DNA of 64,000 nucleotides from Ensifer adhaerens (GTDB lineage: Bacteria; Pseudomonadota; Alphaproteobacteria; Rhizobiales; Rhizobiaceae). Both the position numbers and the translations under genes were made by a program. The notes beneath the pieces were generated by a model, which did not search any database, was not told the origin of the DNA, and saw only the letters and a list, made by a program, of their open reading frames with translations. Every line of letters begins with the position of its first letter. The stretch's first letter is position 1. The stretch lies in the NCBI RefSeq assembly GCF_002940685.1, contig NZ_PNFP01000002.1, forward strand, positions 496,001 through 560,000, in the 5' to 3' direction. This document shows positions 35,833 through 42,875 of this stretch, in pieces.

Positions 35833-36501
35833 ATGAGGCGGATCAGCAATTTTGACGATTTTTATGAAGCGCCGATCGGGCTTGGCGGCGCGCTGGAGCT
35901 TCGCGACTTTGGCGAGGAGGCGAACAGTTGGGCGCCTAATCGCGGGCGAAGTGCCGGCAGCGATCGCCGGGGCGGACAAGAGTTTGCCCAGGCTAGACCG
36001 CCGGCGCGGCGCGGAGCCCAGCCGAGAGACCCCGTTCAGGAAGTGATGGGGCTGCAGATCGGCCGCCTCATGCGCGAGATTAAGCGCCTCAACCCGCAAG
36101 AGACATTCCTTGAACCGGCCGGCGGCTCCTATTCCGTCCAGGCGAGGGACAGCCTGCAGCGTCGGCTGGAAGAGCTTCAACGAGCCCCCGTTGCAGACCG
36201 CAACACAGGCTGGCCCATCCAACGCTACATCGGCGACGGTCTAGGCAACAACATGATCGAGCCGCTGGGAGGACGTACCGCTCCTGGTCGAAATCCGGTT
36301 GACACACATACGCTTTATCCGAATGGATCGAACTATCAAAGACTGAACCCGCAAGGGCATCGAAACGACCCGATTCCGCATGGACATGGTCATCTTCCGG
36401 GAACGGGCCCGGACACGAAAGGCCAGGGTCCATCAATTGATGTCCGTGGGAACATCGTGCCTTGGGCCAGCTCTGATGCGCATTGGCCAATGAGGAAGTG
36501 A
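35833..36501 (+). CDS. Toxin B2: His-rich polymorphic toxin
   Basis: 222 residues, coupled by ATGA to fragment P3. It keeps the B1 start (RRISNFDDFYEAPIGLGGAL, then ELRDFGEEANSW). The linker differs strongly from B1 (QARPPARRGAQPRDPVQEV, ARDSLQRRLEELQ). The C-terminal domain again has DTHTLYPNGSNYQRL, PHGHGHLPG, GQGPSID and DAHWPMRK. It is followed after one base by immunity B2. B1 and B2 appear to be intact alternatives of the same toxin class. Confidence 0.75.
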   Translation: MRRISNFDDFYEAPIGLGGALELRDFGEEANSWAPNRGRSAGSDRRGGQEFAQARPPARRGAQPRDPVQEVMGLQIGRLMREIKRLNPQETFLEPAGGSYSVQARDSLQRRLEELQRAPVADRNTGWPIQRYIGDGLGNNMIEPLGGRTAPGRNPVDTHTLYPNGSNYQRLNPQGHRNDPIPHGHGHLPGTGPDTKGQGPSIDVRGNIVPWASSDAHWPMRK

Positions 36502-36502
36502 A

Positions 36503-36910
36503 ATGAAGCCGGACGAATTCTTGAGCAGCGTCTACCTCGGCGATCGCGCCTGCAAGGCGATCGTACTCGACGGCTGGAAAGACGAGGTCAAGATCCAGAT
36601 TGACCTGATTTCTCGATGTCGGTCCGAGACTTGGAACTTTTACTCCGCTGAGGATGTGGAAGACGGTTTCCTCGTGTTTGAAGGAGTCGATCATGTATCC
36701 TTTGACCCTCAAGGCCCGATTCCGAACGGAGAAATTGGCGATATTGAGTTCGTTGCCGAGGGCGATGAGCGGTTCCTTGTGAAGATAGACATCGGCTATG
36801 CCGAACAGAAGGATGGCAACGTCATCTTTCGCAATGCCAAGCTGACCATCCGGGCGAAAGCCGCAGCCATCGAGAAGCCGGGAGAAGAAGGCGCGCGAAT
36901 CAGGGATTAG
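36503..36910 (+). CDS. Immunity protein B2
   Basis: 135 residues; the paralogue most divergent towards its end. It keeps MKPDEFLSSVYLGDRACK and EDVEDGFLVFEGVDHVSFD, but positions 75-115 read IGDIEFVAEGDERFLVKIDI and EQKDGNVIFRNAKLTIRAKA, three residues longer than the others. Follows toxin B2 directly. Confidence 0.78.
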   Translation: MKPDEFLSSVYLGDRACKAIVLDGWKDEVKIQIDLISRCRSETWNFYSAEDVEDGFLVFEGVDHVSFDPQGPIPNGEIGDIEFVAEGDERFLVKIDIGYAEQKDGNVIFRNAKLTIRAKAAAIEKPGEEGARIRD

Positions 36911-36949
36911 GCGGCAGCGAGCGCATCCGTCGCTCGCCAACTTTTTCTG

Positions 36950-37347
36950 ACAGGCAACCAGCGGCCGATCGTACGGGAAGGGGTGATCCAGAACCCGGAA
37001 TCGGTGCTGAACCCGACGTTCGGCCAGCCGATCCGCGTCGGCCAGGGCGTCGATGTGCGCGGCGCCGTCGGCTATACGGCGGTGCCGTTCGTGGCGCGCA
37101 AATCCTTCTCCATGCTCGGTTATCCGCTTGTTGGGATGCGCAATTTCGAACGGAAAGCCGCTTCACACTTTTCCTGAAATTGCAGCAGGAGGCGACCGAC
37201 CGCACCGGCATTTCCGACGCCTCGAGCGGCATGGCGCCGGACGCGCTGCAGAACATGACGGCGAAGGCGACGGCCCTCGTCGAACCCGCCGCAGCCCTTG
37301 CGCAAAGGTGCGCACCATCAGCTCCGTCTGGCCGATGCCCGCCTGTT
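36950..37347 (+). pseudogene. Portal fragment P4 with inverted end
   Basis: Collinear with portal from about 29485 to 29765, with the interspersed repeat copy b at 37127-37184. At 37286 the sense ends, and the next 60 bases (CCGCAGCCCTTGCGCAAAGG to the CCTGTTC at 37347) are the reverse complement of the portal segment that should follow. The inverted piece then runs straight into the toxin B3 remnant. A local inversion has thus happened inside the array. Confidence 0.88.
37127..37184 (+). repeat. Interspersed repeat in portal fragment P4, copy b
   Basis: Nearly identical to 34899-34957 and inserted at the same portal position (after the CTCGGTTATC segment). Confidence 0.8.
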
Positions 37348-37539
37348 CACACGCTCTATCCGAATGGATCAAACTTTCATAGAATCAACCCTCGCGGGCA
37401 TGGCTCTAGAAAAACACCCCACGCCCATGGTCATCTCGAAGGGACCGGACCAAATAGGAAGGGTCAAGGCCCCTCGATTGATGTCCATGGGAACATCGTG
37501 CCTTCGAACAGCGACGACGCGCATTGGCCAATGAGATGA
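37348..37539 (+). pseudogene. Toxin B3 C-terminal remnant
   Basis: Reads THTLYPNGSNF-like residues, then HRINPRGHG, HAHGHLEGTGP, GQGPSIDVHG and DDAHWPMR and stops at 37539. The shared N-terminal motif and linker are missing; it is fused to the inverted portal piece. The toxin domain looks complete from the DTHT region on, so it may serve as a silent donor. Its stop overlaps the start of immunity B3 (ATGA). Confidence 0.8.
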
Positions 37540-37943
37540 GAATGATGGAGCCGAACGAATTCTTGACGAGCATTTATCTGGGTGATCGCGCCTGCAAGGC
37601 TATCGTGCTTGATGGCTGGAAGGATGAGGTGAAAATTCAGATCGACTCCATTTCGCGGGTCCGGGGAGAACACTGGGATTACTACACGGATGAGGACGTT
37701 GACGACGGCTTCCTCGTGTTCGAAGGCGTCGATCACGTCTCTTTTGATCCACCCGGTTTGATCCCGAACGACGCCATCGGTGAAATCGAATTCCTTGGTT
37801 ACAAGGACGACCGCTTCATTGTGGTGATCGAGCTTACTCACGGTGATGAGGACTCTAAATACACGACCGTTCGCACGACGATTCGAGCGAAAGCTGTGGC
37901 GATCGAGAAGCCGGGCGAAGAAGACGCGCGGATCAGGGACTAG
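37536..37943 (+). CDS. Immunity protein B3
   Basis: 135 residues from ATG 37536, or 132 from the ATG at 37545, which matches the other family members (MEPNEFLTSIYLGDRACK). Core EDVDDGFLVFEGVDHVSFD; end EKPGEEDARIRD. Intact although its toxin is truncated, as expected for a gene kept for protection. Confidence 0.75.
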   Translation: MRMMEPNEFLTSIYLGDRACKAIVLDGWKDEVKIQIDSISRVRGEHWDYYTDEDVDDGFLVFEGVDHVSFDPPGLIPNDAIGEIEFLGYKDDRFIVVIELTHGDEDSKYTTVRTTIRAKAVAIEKPGEEDARIRD

Positions 37944-37966
37944 GTCAGCAGAGTTCGGCGGACAGG

Positions 37967-38252
37967 CCGATTCAACGCTACATCGGCGACTCCCGCGGCA
38001 ACAATATGATTGAACCGTTGGGAGGGCGCACCGTGCCCGGGAAAAATCCGGTTGACGCACACGCTCTATCCGAACGGATCGAACTACCATAGGCTGAATC
38101 CGCAGGGGCACAAGGACGACCCAACTCCGCACGGACATGGTCACCTTATGGGTACGGGTCGGAACAAGAAGGGCCAGGGTCCTTCAATCGATATCGACGG
38201 GAATGTCGTACCTTGGAGGAGCCCAGACGCCCACTGGCCCATAAGGAAATGA
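37967..38252 (+). pseudogene. Toxin B4 remnant with frameshift
   Basis: Begins abruptly as RPIQRYIGDSRGNNMIEPLG in one frame. A 2-base deletion near 38054 (GTTGACGCACACG against GTTGACACGCACACG in B1) shifts the rest: THTLYPNGSNYHRLNPQGH, PHGHGHLMG, DAHWPIRK. No N-terminal motif and no ribosome site. Confidence 0.82.
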
Positions 38253-38253
38253 A

Positions 38254-38652
38254 ATGAAACCGGACGAATTTCTCAAAACCATTTACCTCGGCGACCGCGC
38301 CTGCAAAGGGCTTGTGCTCGACGGTTGGAACGAAGAAGTCAAAATCCATATCGATGCTATATCCCGCGTCCGTGGCGACGTTTGGAATTTTCATACGGCC
38401 GAGGACGTGGATGATGGCTTCCTTGTTTTCGAAGGCGTCGATCACATTTCCTTCGACCCACCTGGCCGGATGCCAAACGATGAGATCGGCAACATCGAGT
38501 TTCTCGGCTATGAGGGCGATCGCTTCACTATCATGATCGAACTCGGGGCTGCCGACGAGACTGCTACCTATGGCTTCATCAAGACCACTATCCGGGCGAA
38601 GGCGGTAGCAATCGAGAAGCCGGGTGAAGAAGGCGCGCGAATCAGGGACTAG
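38254..38652 (+). CDS. Immunity protein B4
   Basis: 132 residues, GGAAATGAA upstream. MKPDEFLKTIYLGDRACKG; core EDVDDGFLVFEGVDHISFD; variable part IMIELGAADETATYGFIKTT. Intact behind a broken toxin. Confidence 0.78.
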   Translation: MKPDEFLKTIYLGDRACKGLVLDGWNEEVKIHIDAISRVRGDVWNFHTAEDVDDGFLVFEGVDHISFDPPGRMPNDEIGNIEFLGYEGDRFTIMIELGAADETATYGFIKTTIRAKAVAIEKPGEEGARIRD

Positions 38653-38665
38653 GCTGAGGCGTGGC

Positions 38666-38747
38666 GCGCCAGACGCTCGACAATCTCTACTGGCAGAACA
38701 ACCAGCAGCCGATCGTCCAGGAAGGGGTGATCCAGAACCCGGAATCG
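38666..38747 (+). pseudogene. Portal internal fragment P5 (short)
   Basis: 82 bases collinear with portal 29458-29540. The bases before it (ACTAGGCTGAGGC) match those before fragment P2, so the same immunity/portal junction was duplicated. It ends inside the Glu-Ser codons of NPESVL, where the toxin C remnant starts. Confidence 0.88.
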
Positions 38748-39061
38748 TAGACCCAGAAGACTACCTGCGGTACCAGTTACGCGACGGACCTAACGTAACC
38801 GTGCGAAGGTATGCAACTACGCCGCAAGAGGAGGAAATCATCAAGGAGCGAGTCTTCAATCTCGGTGGAGCGCCGGCCGCCAATTTTATCGATACCGGTT
38901 GCACCACGGGCGTCACTGAGGCGATCAGAGGCATCGGTCCGTTCGGCGAGGTGGAACAAACCATGTGGCCGACGAAGCTTGATAAGCAGCTCCGTCGCAT
39001 GGACAAGCACGTGGGCGACGCCCACGATGCGGAGAGCCTCCGTCGATTGCTAGCAAGGTAG
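38747..39061 (+). pseudogene. Toxin C1 C-terminal remnant
   Basis: Reads VDPEDYLRYQLRDGPNVTVR, then FIDTGCTTGVTEAIRGIGPF and RRMDKHVGDAHDAESLRRLL to the stop. It aligns with residues about 127-223 of toxin C2 but lacks the N-terminal motif and the His-containing part, so it cannot be an active amidase by itself. It is fused to a portal scrap. Confidence 0.82.
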
Positions 39062-39283
39062 ATGGGCGACCTCCACGTCGACGTCGCCTCGGACTGCCGT
39101 TCGCAAGCAGTAATTGCATGGCAATTGAAATACATTGCGTGCGAACGCAATTGCGTCGTAGTTTACCGCGAGATTAGCCGTCCAACCGTCTGGCGGCGCT
39201 GCTGCTTTGGCTGACGAGTGGATCTTGCGAGGCTTCTATGCACTATACGCTTCTCAATACCGTGCGTGTGGTTCTCAGCTATA
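39061..39283 (+). repeat. Duplicated cassette leader, copy 2
   Basis: Second copy of the 31607-31827 segment, ending in the start of an intact membrane immunity gene (ATG 39238). Confidence 0.85.
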
Positions 39284-39639
39284 TCATCATGCTGGCCTTC
39301 GCGGCCTGGGCATACCAACGCTTCTTGACGTTCTCGGCGGCAGCGTCCGTTTCGCTCCTCTATATTTTTGCTTTCATTCCCCTTCCGGCGGTGCGTCTCT
39401 GGAAGCGTCTTGCGTACATCACGTTGGCGGCACTGCCTTTGATGATGGTTCCGATTGGCTACTCCGTCCTTTTCCTCCGATCCGGCAACCTCAACGCCTT
39501 CTGGGAGACGGTGCAGATCACATTTCTGCTAGGTCTGCTCGGGCCGCAATATCTTGTTTTTCTGATCGCTTACAGTTCGCTTGAACCGGTGGTTGGGAAG
39601 TTGGCTGCCCAAAGGCTGGTGCCGGCGGGCGAAGCCTAG
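39238..39639 (+). CDS. Membrane immunity protein C1
   Basis: 133 residues with four predicted helices (about 9-27, 36-52, 62-80 and 94-115). It begins MHYTLLNTVRVVLSYIIML, and the last helix has LGLLGPQYLVFLIAYSSL. Homologous over its length to the product at 40827, mainly at the ends (YTL-NTVRV-; -PQY/-PNYPVF). A polytopic inhibitor suggests that its toxin acts at the membrane or in the periplasm. Confidence 0.75.
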   Translation: MHYTLLNTVRVVLSYIIMLAFAAWAYQRFLTFSAAASVSLLYIFAFIPLPAVRLWKRLAYITLAALPLMMVPIGYSVLFLRSGNLNAFWETVQITFLLGLLGPQYLVFLIAYSSLEPVVGKLAAQRLVPAGEA

Positions 39640-39667
39640 CTTCTGGCCGGTCATATTGGGTTGGGAT

Positions 39668-40057
39668 CCAAGACTGTTGAGGCGGCGAGGCTGAAATCGC
39701 CCGACTTCTGGAGGCGGCGGGGCTGAAATCGCCCGATCTCTCCTTCACCAAGCCGACGCCCGAGGAGATCCAGCGGCGGATGCAGGCGGCTGAGCCGCAG
39801 CAACAGCCTGACGTGGGCATGCAGCAGCTGCAGATGCAGATGCAGCTGGCGAACGAGAAGGCGCGCATGGACGGGGAAAACGCCAGGCGCAAGCTGGAGA
39901 TGGAGCGCGAGCTGAAGCTTGCGGAGATCCAGCAGAACGGCGCGCTCAAACGCTACCAGATCGACGCCGAACTCAACCTGAAACGCGAGCAGAACCTGGC
40001 TGAATGGCCGGTGGCACGGCGCTGACTGCGGCGCATATCGGAGGGATACCGGGATGA
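39668..40057 (+). pseudogene. Portal 3' fragment P6
   Basis: Collinear with portal from about 30088 to 30446. It starts with a partial tandem duplication (GAGGCTGAAATCGCCCGACTT followed by GGCTGAAATCGCCCGATC). One A is lost in the last lines (CTGGCTGAATGGCC instead of GCCGAAATGGCC), shifting the frame. The end still gives the ATGA overlap with toxin C2. Confidence 0.9.
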
Positions 40058-40725
40058 TCAGAAACACCAGACGGGGCCGTTCCACCTTTCGGGGCAGGAC
40101 GGACGACGATCTGTACGAAACCGGCGCGCGATCGACGACGGCGCTGGAACTGCGTGATTTCGGCGAAGAGGCCAACAGCCGATTGCCGAACCGGGGGGTC
40201 GGACACGAGCGCGACAAGGGCGTGGAGGTGGCTGCGACCTATATCATGTCCAATACGAATCCGACGGGTTGGCCTATTCAAGCTCTGCTTGGCAACAACA
40301 TGCACAGTGGGCTTTTTATCATTCCCGACAATGGCGATCCTGAAGGGCGTTTCCTCTACGATCCGTCAGGTTCTTACATGAGCAGAGAAATAGGCAGCGG
40401 GCGGGCTCTATATGGACCGGAAGTGTCTCCTGAGGACTATCTGCAGTATCAGCTTCGTGACGGCCCCAATGTGACCGTGCGCAAATTTGCAACGACGCCC
40501 GAAGAGGAGGCTGAGATCATCCGGCGCGCGGACGAGATTGGCAGCGGGGGATGGGCGGGTTGCACGACTTCTGTGAGCGAGGCAGTCAGCGGCGTTGGTC
40601 CTTTTCTCGGGGTGGAGAAGACCGACTGGCCGGTTGTCCTGGATCGGCAGTTGCGCGGTCTGAACAGGCATATGGACGAGGCCGCCGACTTGGAAAGCTT
40701 GCGCCGTGTACTGAGGAAGCCCTAA
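40054..40725 (+). CDS. Toxin C2: candidate permuted papain-like amidase toxin
   Basis: 223 residues, coupled to portal fragment P6. Residues 29-42 hold TALELRDFGEEANS, the array motif. The C-terminal part has LLGNNMHSGLFIIPDNG (candidate His), RFLYDPSGSYM, then YQLRDGPNVTVRKFATTPEE and WAGCTTSVSEAVSGVGPF with a Cys at the start of a helix. His before Cys is the order of circularly permuted NlpC/P60-like enzymes. I infer cleavage of a peptidoglycan or lipid amide bond, which fits the polytopic immunity protein next to it. Catalytic residues are assigned by pattern only. Confidence 0.7.
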   Translation: MIRNTRRGRSTFRGRTDDDLYETGARSTTALELRDFGEEANSRLPNRGVGHERDKGVEVAATYIMSNTNPTGWPIQALLGNNMHSGLFIIPDNGDPEGRFLYDPSGSYMSREIGSGRALYGPEVSPEDYLQYQLRDGPNVTVRKFATTPEEEAEIIRRADEIGSGGWAGCTTSVSEAVSGVGPFLGVEKTDWPVVLDRQLRGLNRHMDEAADLESLRRVLRKP

Positions 40726-40826
40726 ACCCGCTTCTTAAACTCAGGGTGGCGCAAATTCGCCGCAATCTCTAGAGTAGAAATCGCTGGCCTCAACGTTCAC
40801 CTACGCAACAGCAGATCCGAGAACCA

Positions 40827-41216
40827 ATGCAATACACGCTATGGAATACCGTCCGCGTTCTCGTTTGCTATGCGGTTATGCTGCTTGCTGCGAAACTACT
40901 CTATGGGCGTTTCTTCCAGTGGTATATGGCGCCCTATGCCACAACCTATTTTCTTGTGGCATTTGTCCCGCTCCACACAGTCTCGCTTCGTAACCGCGTC
41001 TTACTCATCACCGTCTTCATGCTTTTGACGACCGCTGCGCGCGCGTTTCATTGGGCATTCGTGGCTGATGGCACTTTTGATAGCGAGTCGTTTGTGCGGG
41101 GCCTGTTCCTGTATTCCCTGCATAGCTGGATCAGCCCCAACTACCCGGTCTTCGTACTCACCTATGTGTTCCTGGAAAGCCGTCTTGTGCGACGGTTTTG
41201 TCCGGCGGTCGCGTAA
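40827..41216 (+). CDS. Membrane immunity protein C2
   Basis: 129 residues with four hydrophobic segments (VLVCYAVMLLAAKLLYG, YFLVAFVPLH, LITVFMLLTTAARAF, ISPNYPVFVLTYVFL). It starts MQYTLWNTVRVLVCYAVML. Paralogous to 39238, but quite diverged in the middle, as expected when each protein matches its own toxin. It follows toxin C2 after 101 bases. Confidence 0.75.
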   Translation: MQYTLWNTVRVLVCYAVMLLAAKLLYGRFFQWYMAPYATTYFLVAFVPLHTVSLRNRVLLITVFMLLTTAARAFHWAFVADGTFDSESFVRGLFLYSLHSWISPNYPVFVLTYVFLESRLVRRFCPAVA

Positions 41217-41227
41217 CCATCGACGAC

Positions 41228-41561
41228 GGCATCGCCAAGACCGTGGAGGCGGCGGAGCTGAAATCGCCCGACCTCTATTTCACCAAGCCGACGCCCGAGG
41301 ACATCCAGAAGCGCATGCAGGCGGCGCAGCCGCAGCAACAGCCTGACGTGGGCATGCAGCAACCTGCAGATGCAGCTGGCAAACGAGAAGGCGCGCATGG
41401 ACGGTGAAAGCGCCAGGCGCAAGCTGGAGATGGAGCGCGAGCTGAAACTTGCAGAGATCCAGCAGATCGGCGCGCTCAAACGCTACCAGATCGACGCCGA
41501 ACTCCACATGAAACGCGAGCAGAACCTGGCCGAAATGGCCGGCGGTGCGGCGCTCACCACA
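41228..41561 (+). pseudogene. Portal 3' fragment P7
   Basis: Collinear with portal from about 30081 to 30420. An extra C in CAGCAACCTGCAG shifts the frame, and the last 25 bases before the portal stop are missing; it is fused in frame (ALTT/DLPG) with the toxin B5 tail. Confidence 0.9.
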
Positions 41562-41672
41562 GATCTGCCCGGCACCGGCAGAGGTAGAAACGGGCAAGGT
41601 CCTTCACTAGATATCTTCGGCAACATCGTGCCCTGGAGCAGCCCCGATGCGCATTGGCCAACAAGGAAGTGA
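41562..41672 (+). pseudogene. Toxin B5 tail remnant
   Basis: Only the last 36 residues of a B toxin remain: DLPGTGRGRNGQGPSLD, FGNIVPWSSPDAHWPTRK. The His cluster is lost, so it is inactive. Confidence 0.8.
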
Positions 41673-41673
41673 A

Positions 41674-42072
41674 ATGAAGCCGGACGAATTTTTAGGGACA
41701 CTTTATCTGGGCGATCGCGGTTGCAAGGCTGTCTTGCTGGACGGATTAAAAAATGAGGTCAAGATCCAGATAGATTTGATCTCCCGAAAACGTTCGGAGC
41801 ACTGGAATTTCTATTCAGCGGAAGACGTGGAGGATGGCTATCTCGTGTTTGAGGGGGTCGATCACTTTTCGTTCGATCCGCCTGGTCGAATTCCGAACGA
41901 GGATATTGGTGAGATCAAATTTCTTGGCTACGAGGGCGATCGTTTTACCATCGTGATCGAACTCGGGGCCGGCGACGACACCGCCGATTACGGCTTCATC
42001 CAGACGACCATCCGCGCGAAGTCGGTGGCAATCGAGAAGCCGGGTGAGGAAGACGCACGGATCAGGGACTAA
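41674..42072 (+). CDS. Immunity protein B5
   Basis: 132 residues: MKPDEFLGTLYLGDRGCK, VEDGYLVFEGVDHFSFD, EKPGEEDARIRD. Variable segment IVIELGAGDDTADYGFIQTT. Intact behind a toxin remnant; immediately followed by another immunity gene. Confidence 0.78.
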   Translation: MKPDEFLGTLYLGDRGCKAVLLDGLKNEVKIQIDLISRKRSEHWNFYSAEDVEDGYLVFEGVDHFSFDPPGRIPNEDIGEIKFLGYEGDRFTIVIELGAGDDTADYGFIQTTIRAKSVAIEKPGEEDARIRD

Positions 42073-42077
42073 ACAGA

Positions 42078-42476
42078 ATGAAGCCCGACGAATTCCTGAA
42101 CTCGATCTATCTCGGCGACCGTGCCTGCAAGGCCATCCTTCTCGATGGATGGAATGAAGAGGTGAAGATCCAGATTGATGCCATATCGCGGATCCGGGGA
42201 GAGGCTTGGGATTTCTACTCTGCTGAAGACGTGGTGGATGGCTTCCTGGTGTTCGAGGGTGTCGATCACATTTCCTTCGACCCGCCCGGCAACATGCCAA
42301 ATGATGATTTCGGAGATATCGAATTTCTGGGAATCGAGGGCGGTCGCTTCACCGTGGTGCTCGATATGGGCTTCTGCAACGAGGCCGGAACGTATGGTTC
42401 GGTGAAAACCACTATCCGGGCGAAGGCTGTGGCGATTGAGAAGCCGGGTGAAGAAGGCACGCGGATCAGGGATTAG
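42078..42476 (+). CDS. Immunity protein B6, without a toxin
   Basis: 132 residues starting five bases after B5 ends, with no toxin sequence in between. MKPDEFLNSIYLGDRACK; VVDGFLVFEGVDHISFD; VVLDMGFCNEAGTYGSVKTT; EKPGEEGTRIRD. A true orphan immunity gene; this is how collections of protective genes without toxins look in other polymorphic-toxin loci. Confidence 0.78.
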   Translation: MKPDEFLNSIYLGDRACKAILLDGWNEEVKIQIDAISRIRGEAWDFYSAEDVVDGFLVFEGVDHISFDPPGNMPNDDFGDIEFLGIEGGRFTVVLDMGFCNEAGTYGSVKTTIRAKAVAIEKPGEEGTRIRD

Positions 42477-42551
42477 GCTCTTGGTGCAGCCTCCCAGGCG
42501 GACGGCTGCGACGGGCCATACACTGACAATGATGCAGGACCAATGTGTGAG

Positions 42552-42794
42552 ATGAACAGATCTATTGAAGCCATGCTGGACGCGTTCATTGCCGCAGATC
42601 GTCCGAGCATTCTCCTGGCGAACGAGATCGAGGTTGCGCTGGATGATGCCTACCCGGATAACGACTATGTTTAGGACCTGGTAAGCATGCTTGCCATGTA
42701 CCGTCCGCAAGGCGGTGAATTTCTTTACGACGCCGAGGCCATGCGCGCCAAATTGGTGCGTGCAAGGGACTATCTGTCCGGGCTGGCCGATTGA
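42552..42794 (+). pseudogene. Immunity protein A2 with an in-frame stop
   Basis: Same length (243 bases) and sequence type as immunity A (31353-31595): NRSIEAMLDAFIAADRPSIL to YLSGLAD. Codon 41, Gln in A, is TAG here (42672-42674). There is no toxin A upstream. A decayed orphan. Confidence 0.85.
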
Positions 42795-42875
42795 TCCAGA
42801 ACGCATGATGGCGCGATTGGCGACACCCTTCGAGACCTGCTAAGAGCAGGGAAACTGGAATGCGGAGGGGCATGA

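Larger units (their letters stand above)
34703..35836 (+). pseudogene. Portal 3'-half fragment P3, interrupted by two repeat insertions
   Basis: Collinear with portal 29468-30446, the longest copy. It is disabled three ways: a TAG replaces the second Gln of NNQQ, a 59-bp repeat (34899-34957) interrupts LGY/QEA, and a roughly 100-bp repeat (35325-35424) sits after QLQEKLL. Apart from these, the reading frame sense is kept, for example TGISDASSGMAPDALQNMT and VRLRGKWVTFDPRHWNAGMD. The end, AHIGGMPG, overlaps the start of toxin B2 by ATGA. Confidence 0.93.

Noticed and set aside
32063-41561. CRISPR array or insertion-sequence ends as explanation of the repeats
   Set aside because: The repeated units are pieces of the portal gene of unequal length, all on one strand, with protein sense; no transposase, no terminal inverted repeats and no spacer pattern.
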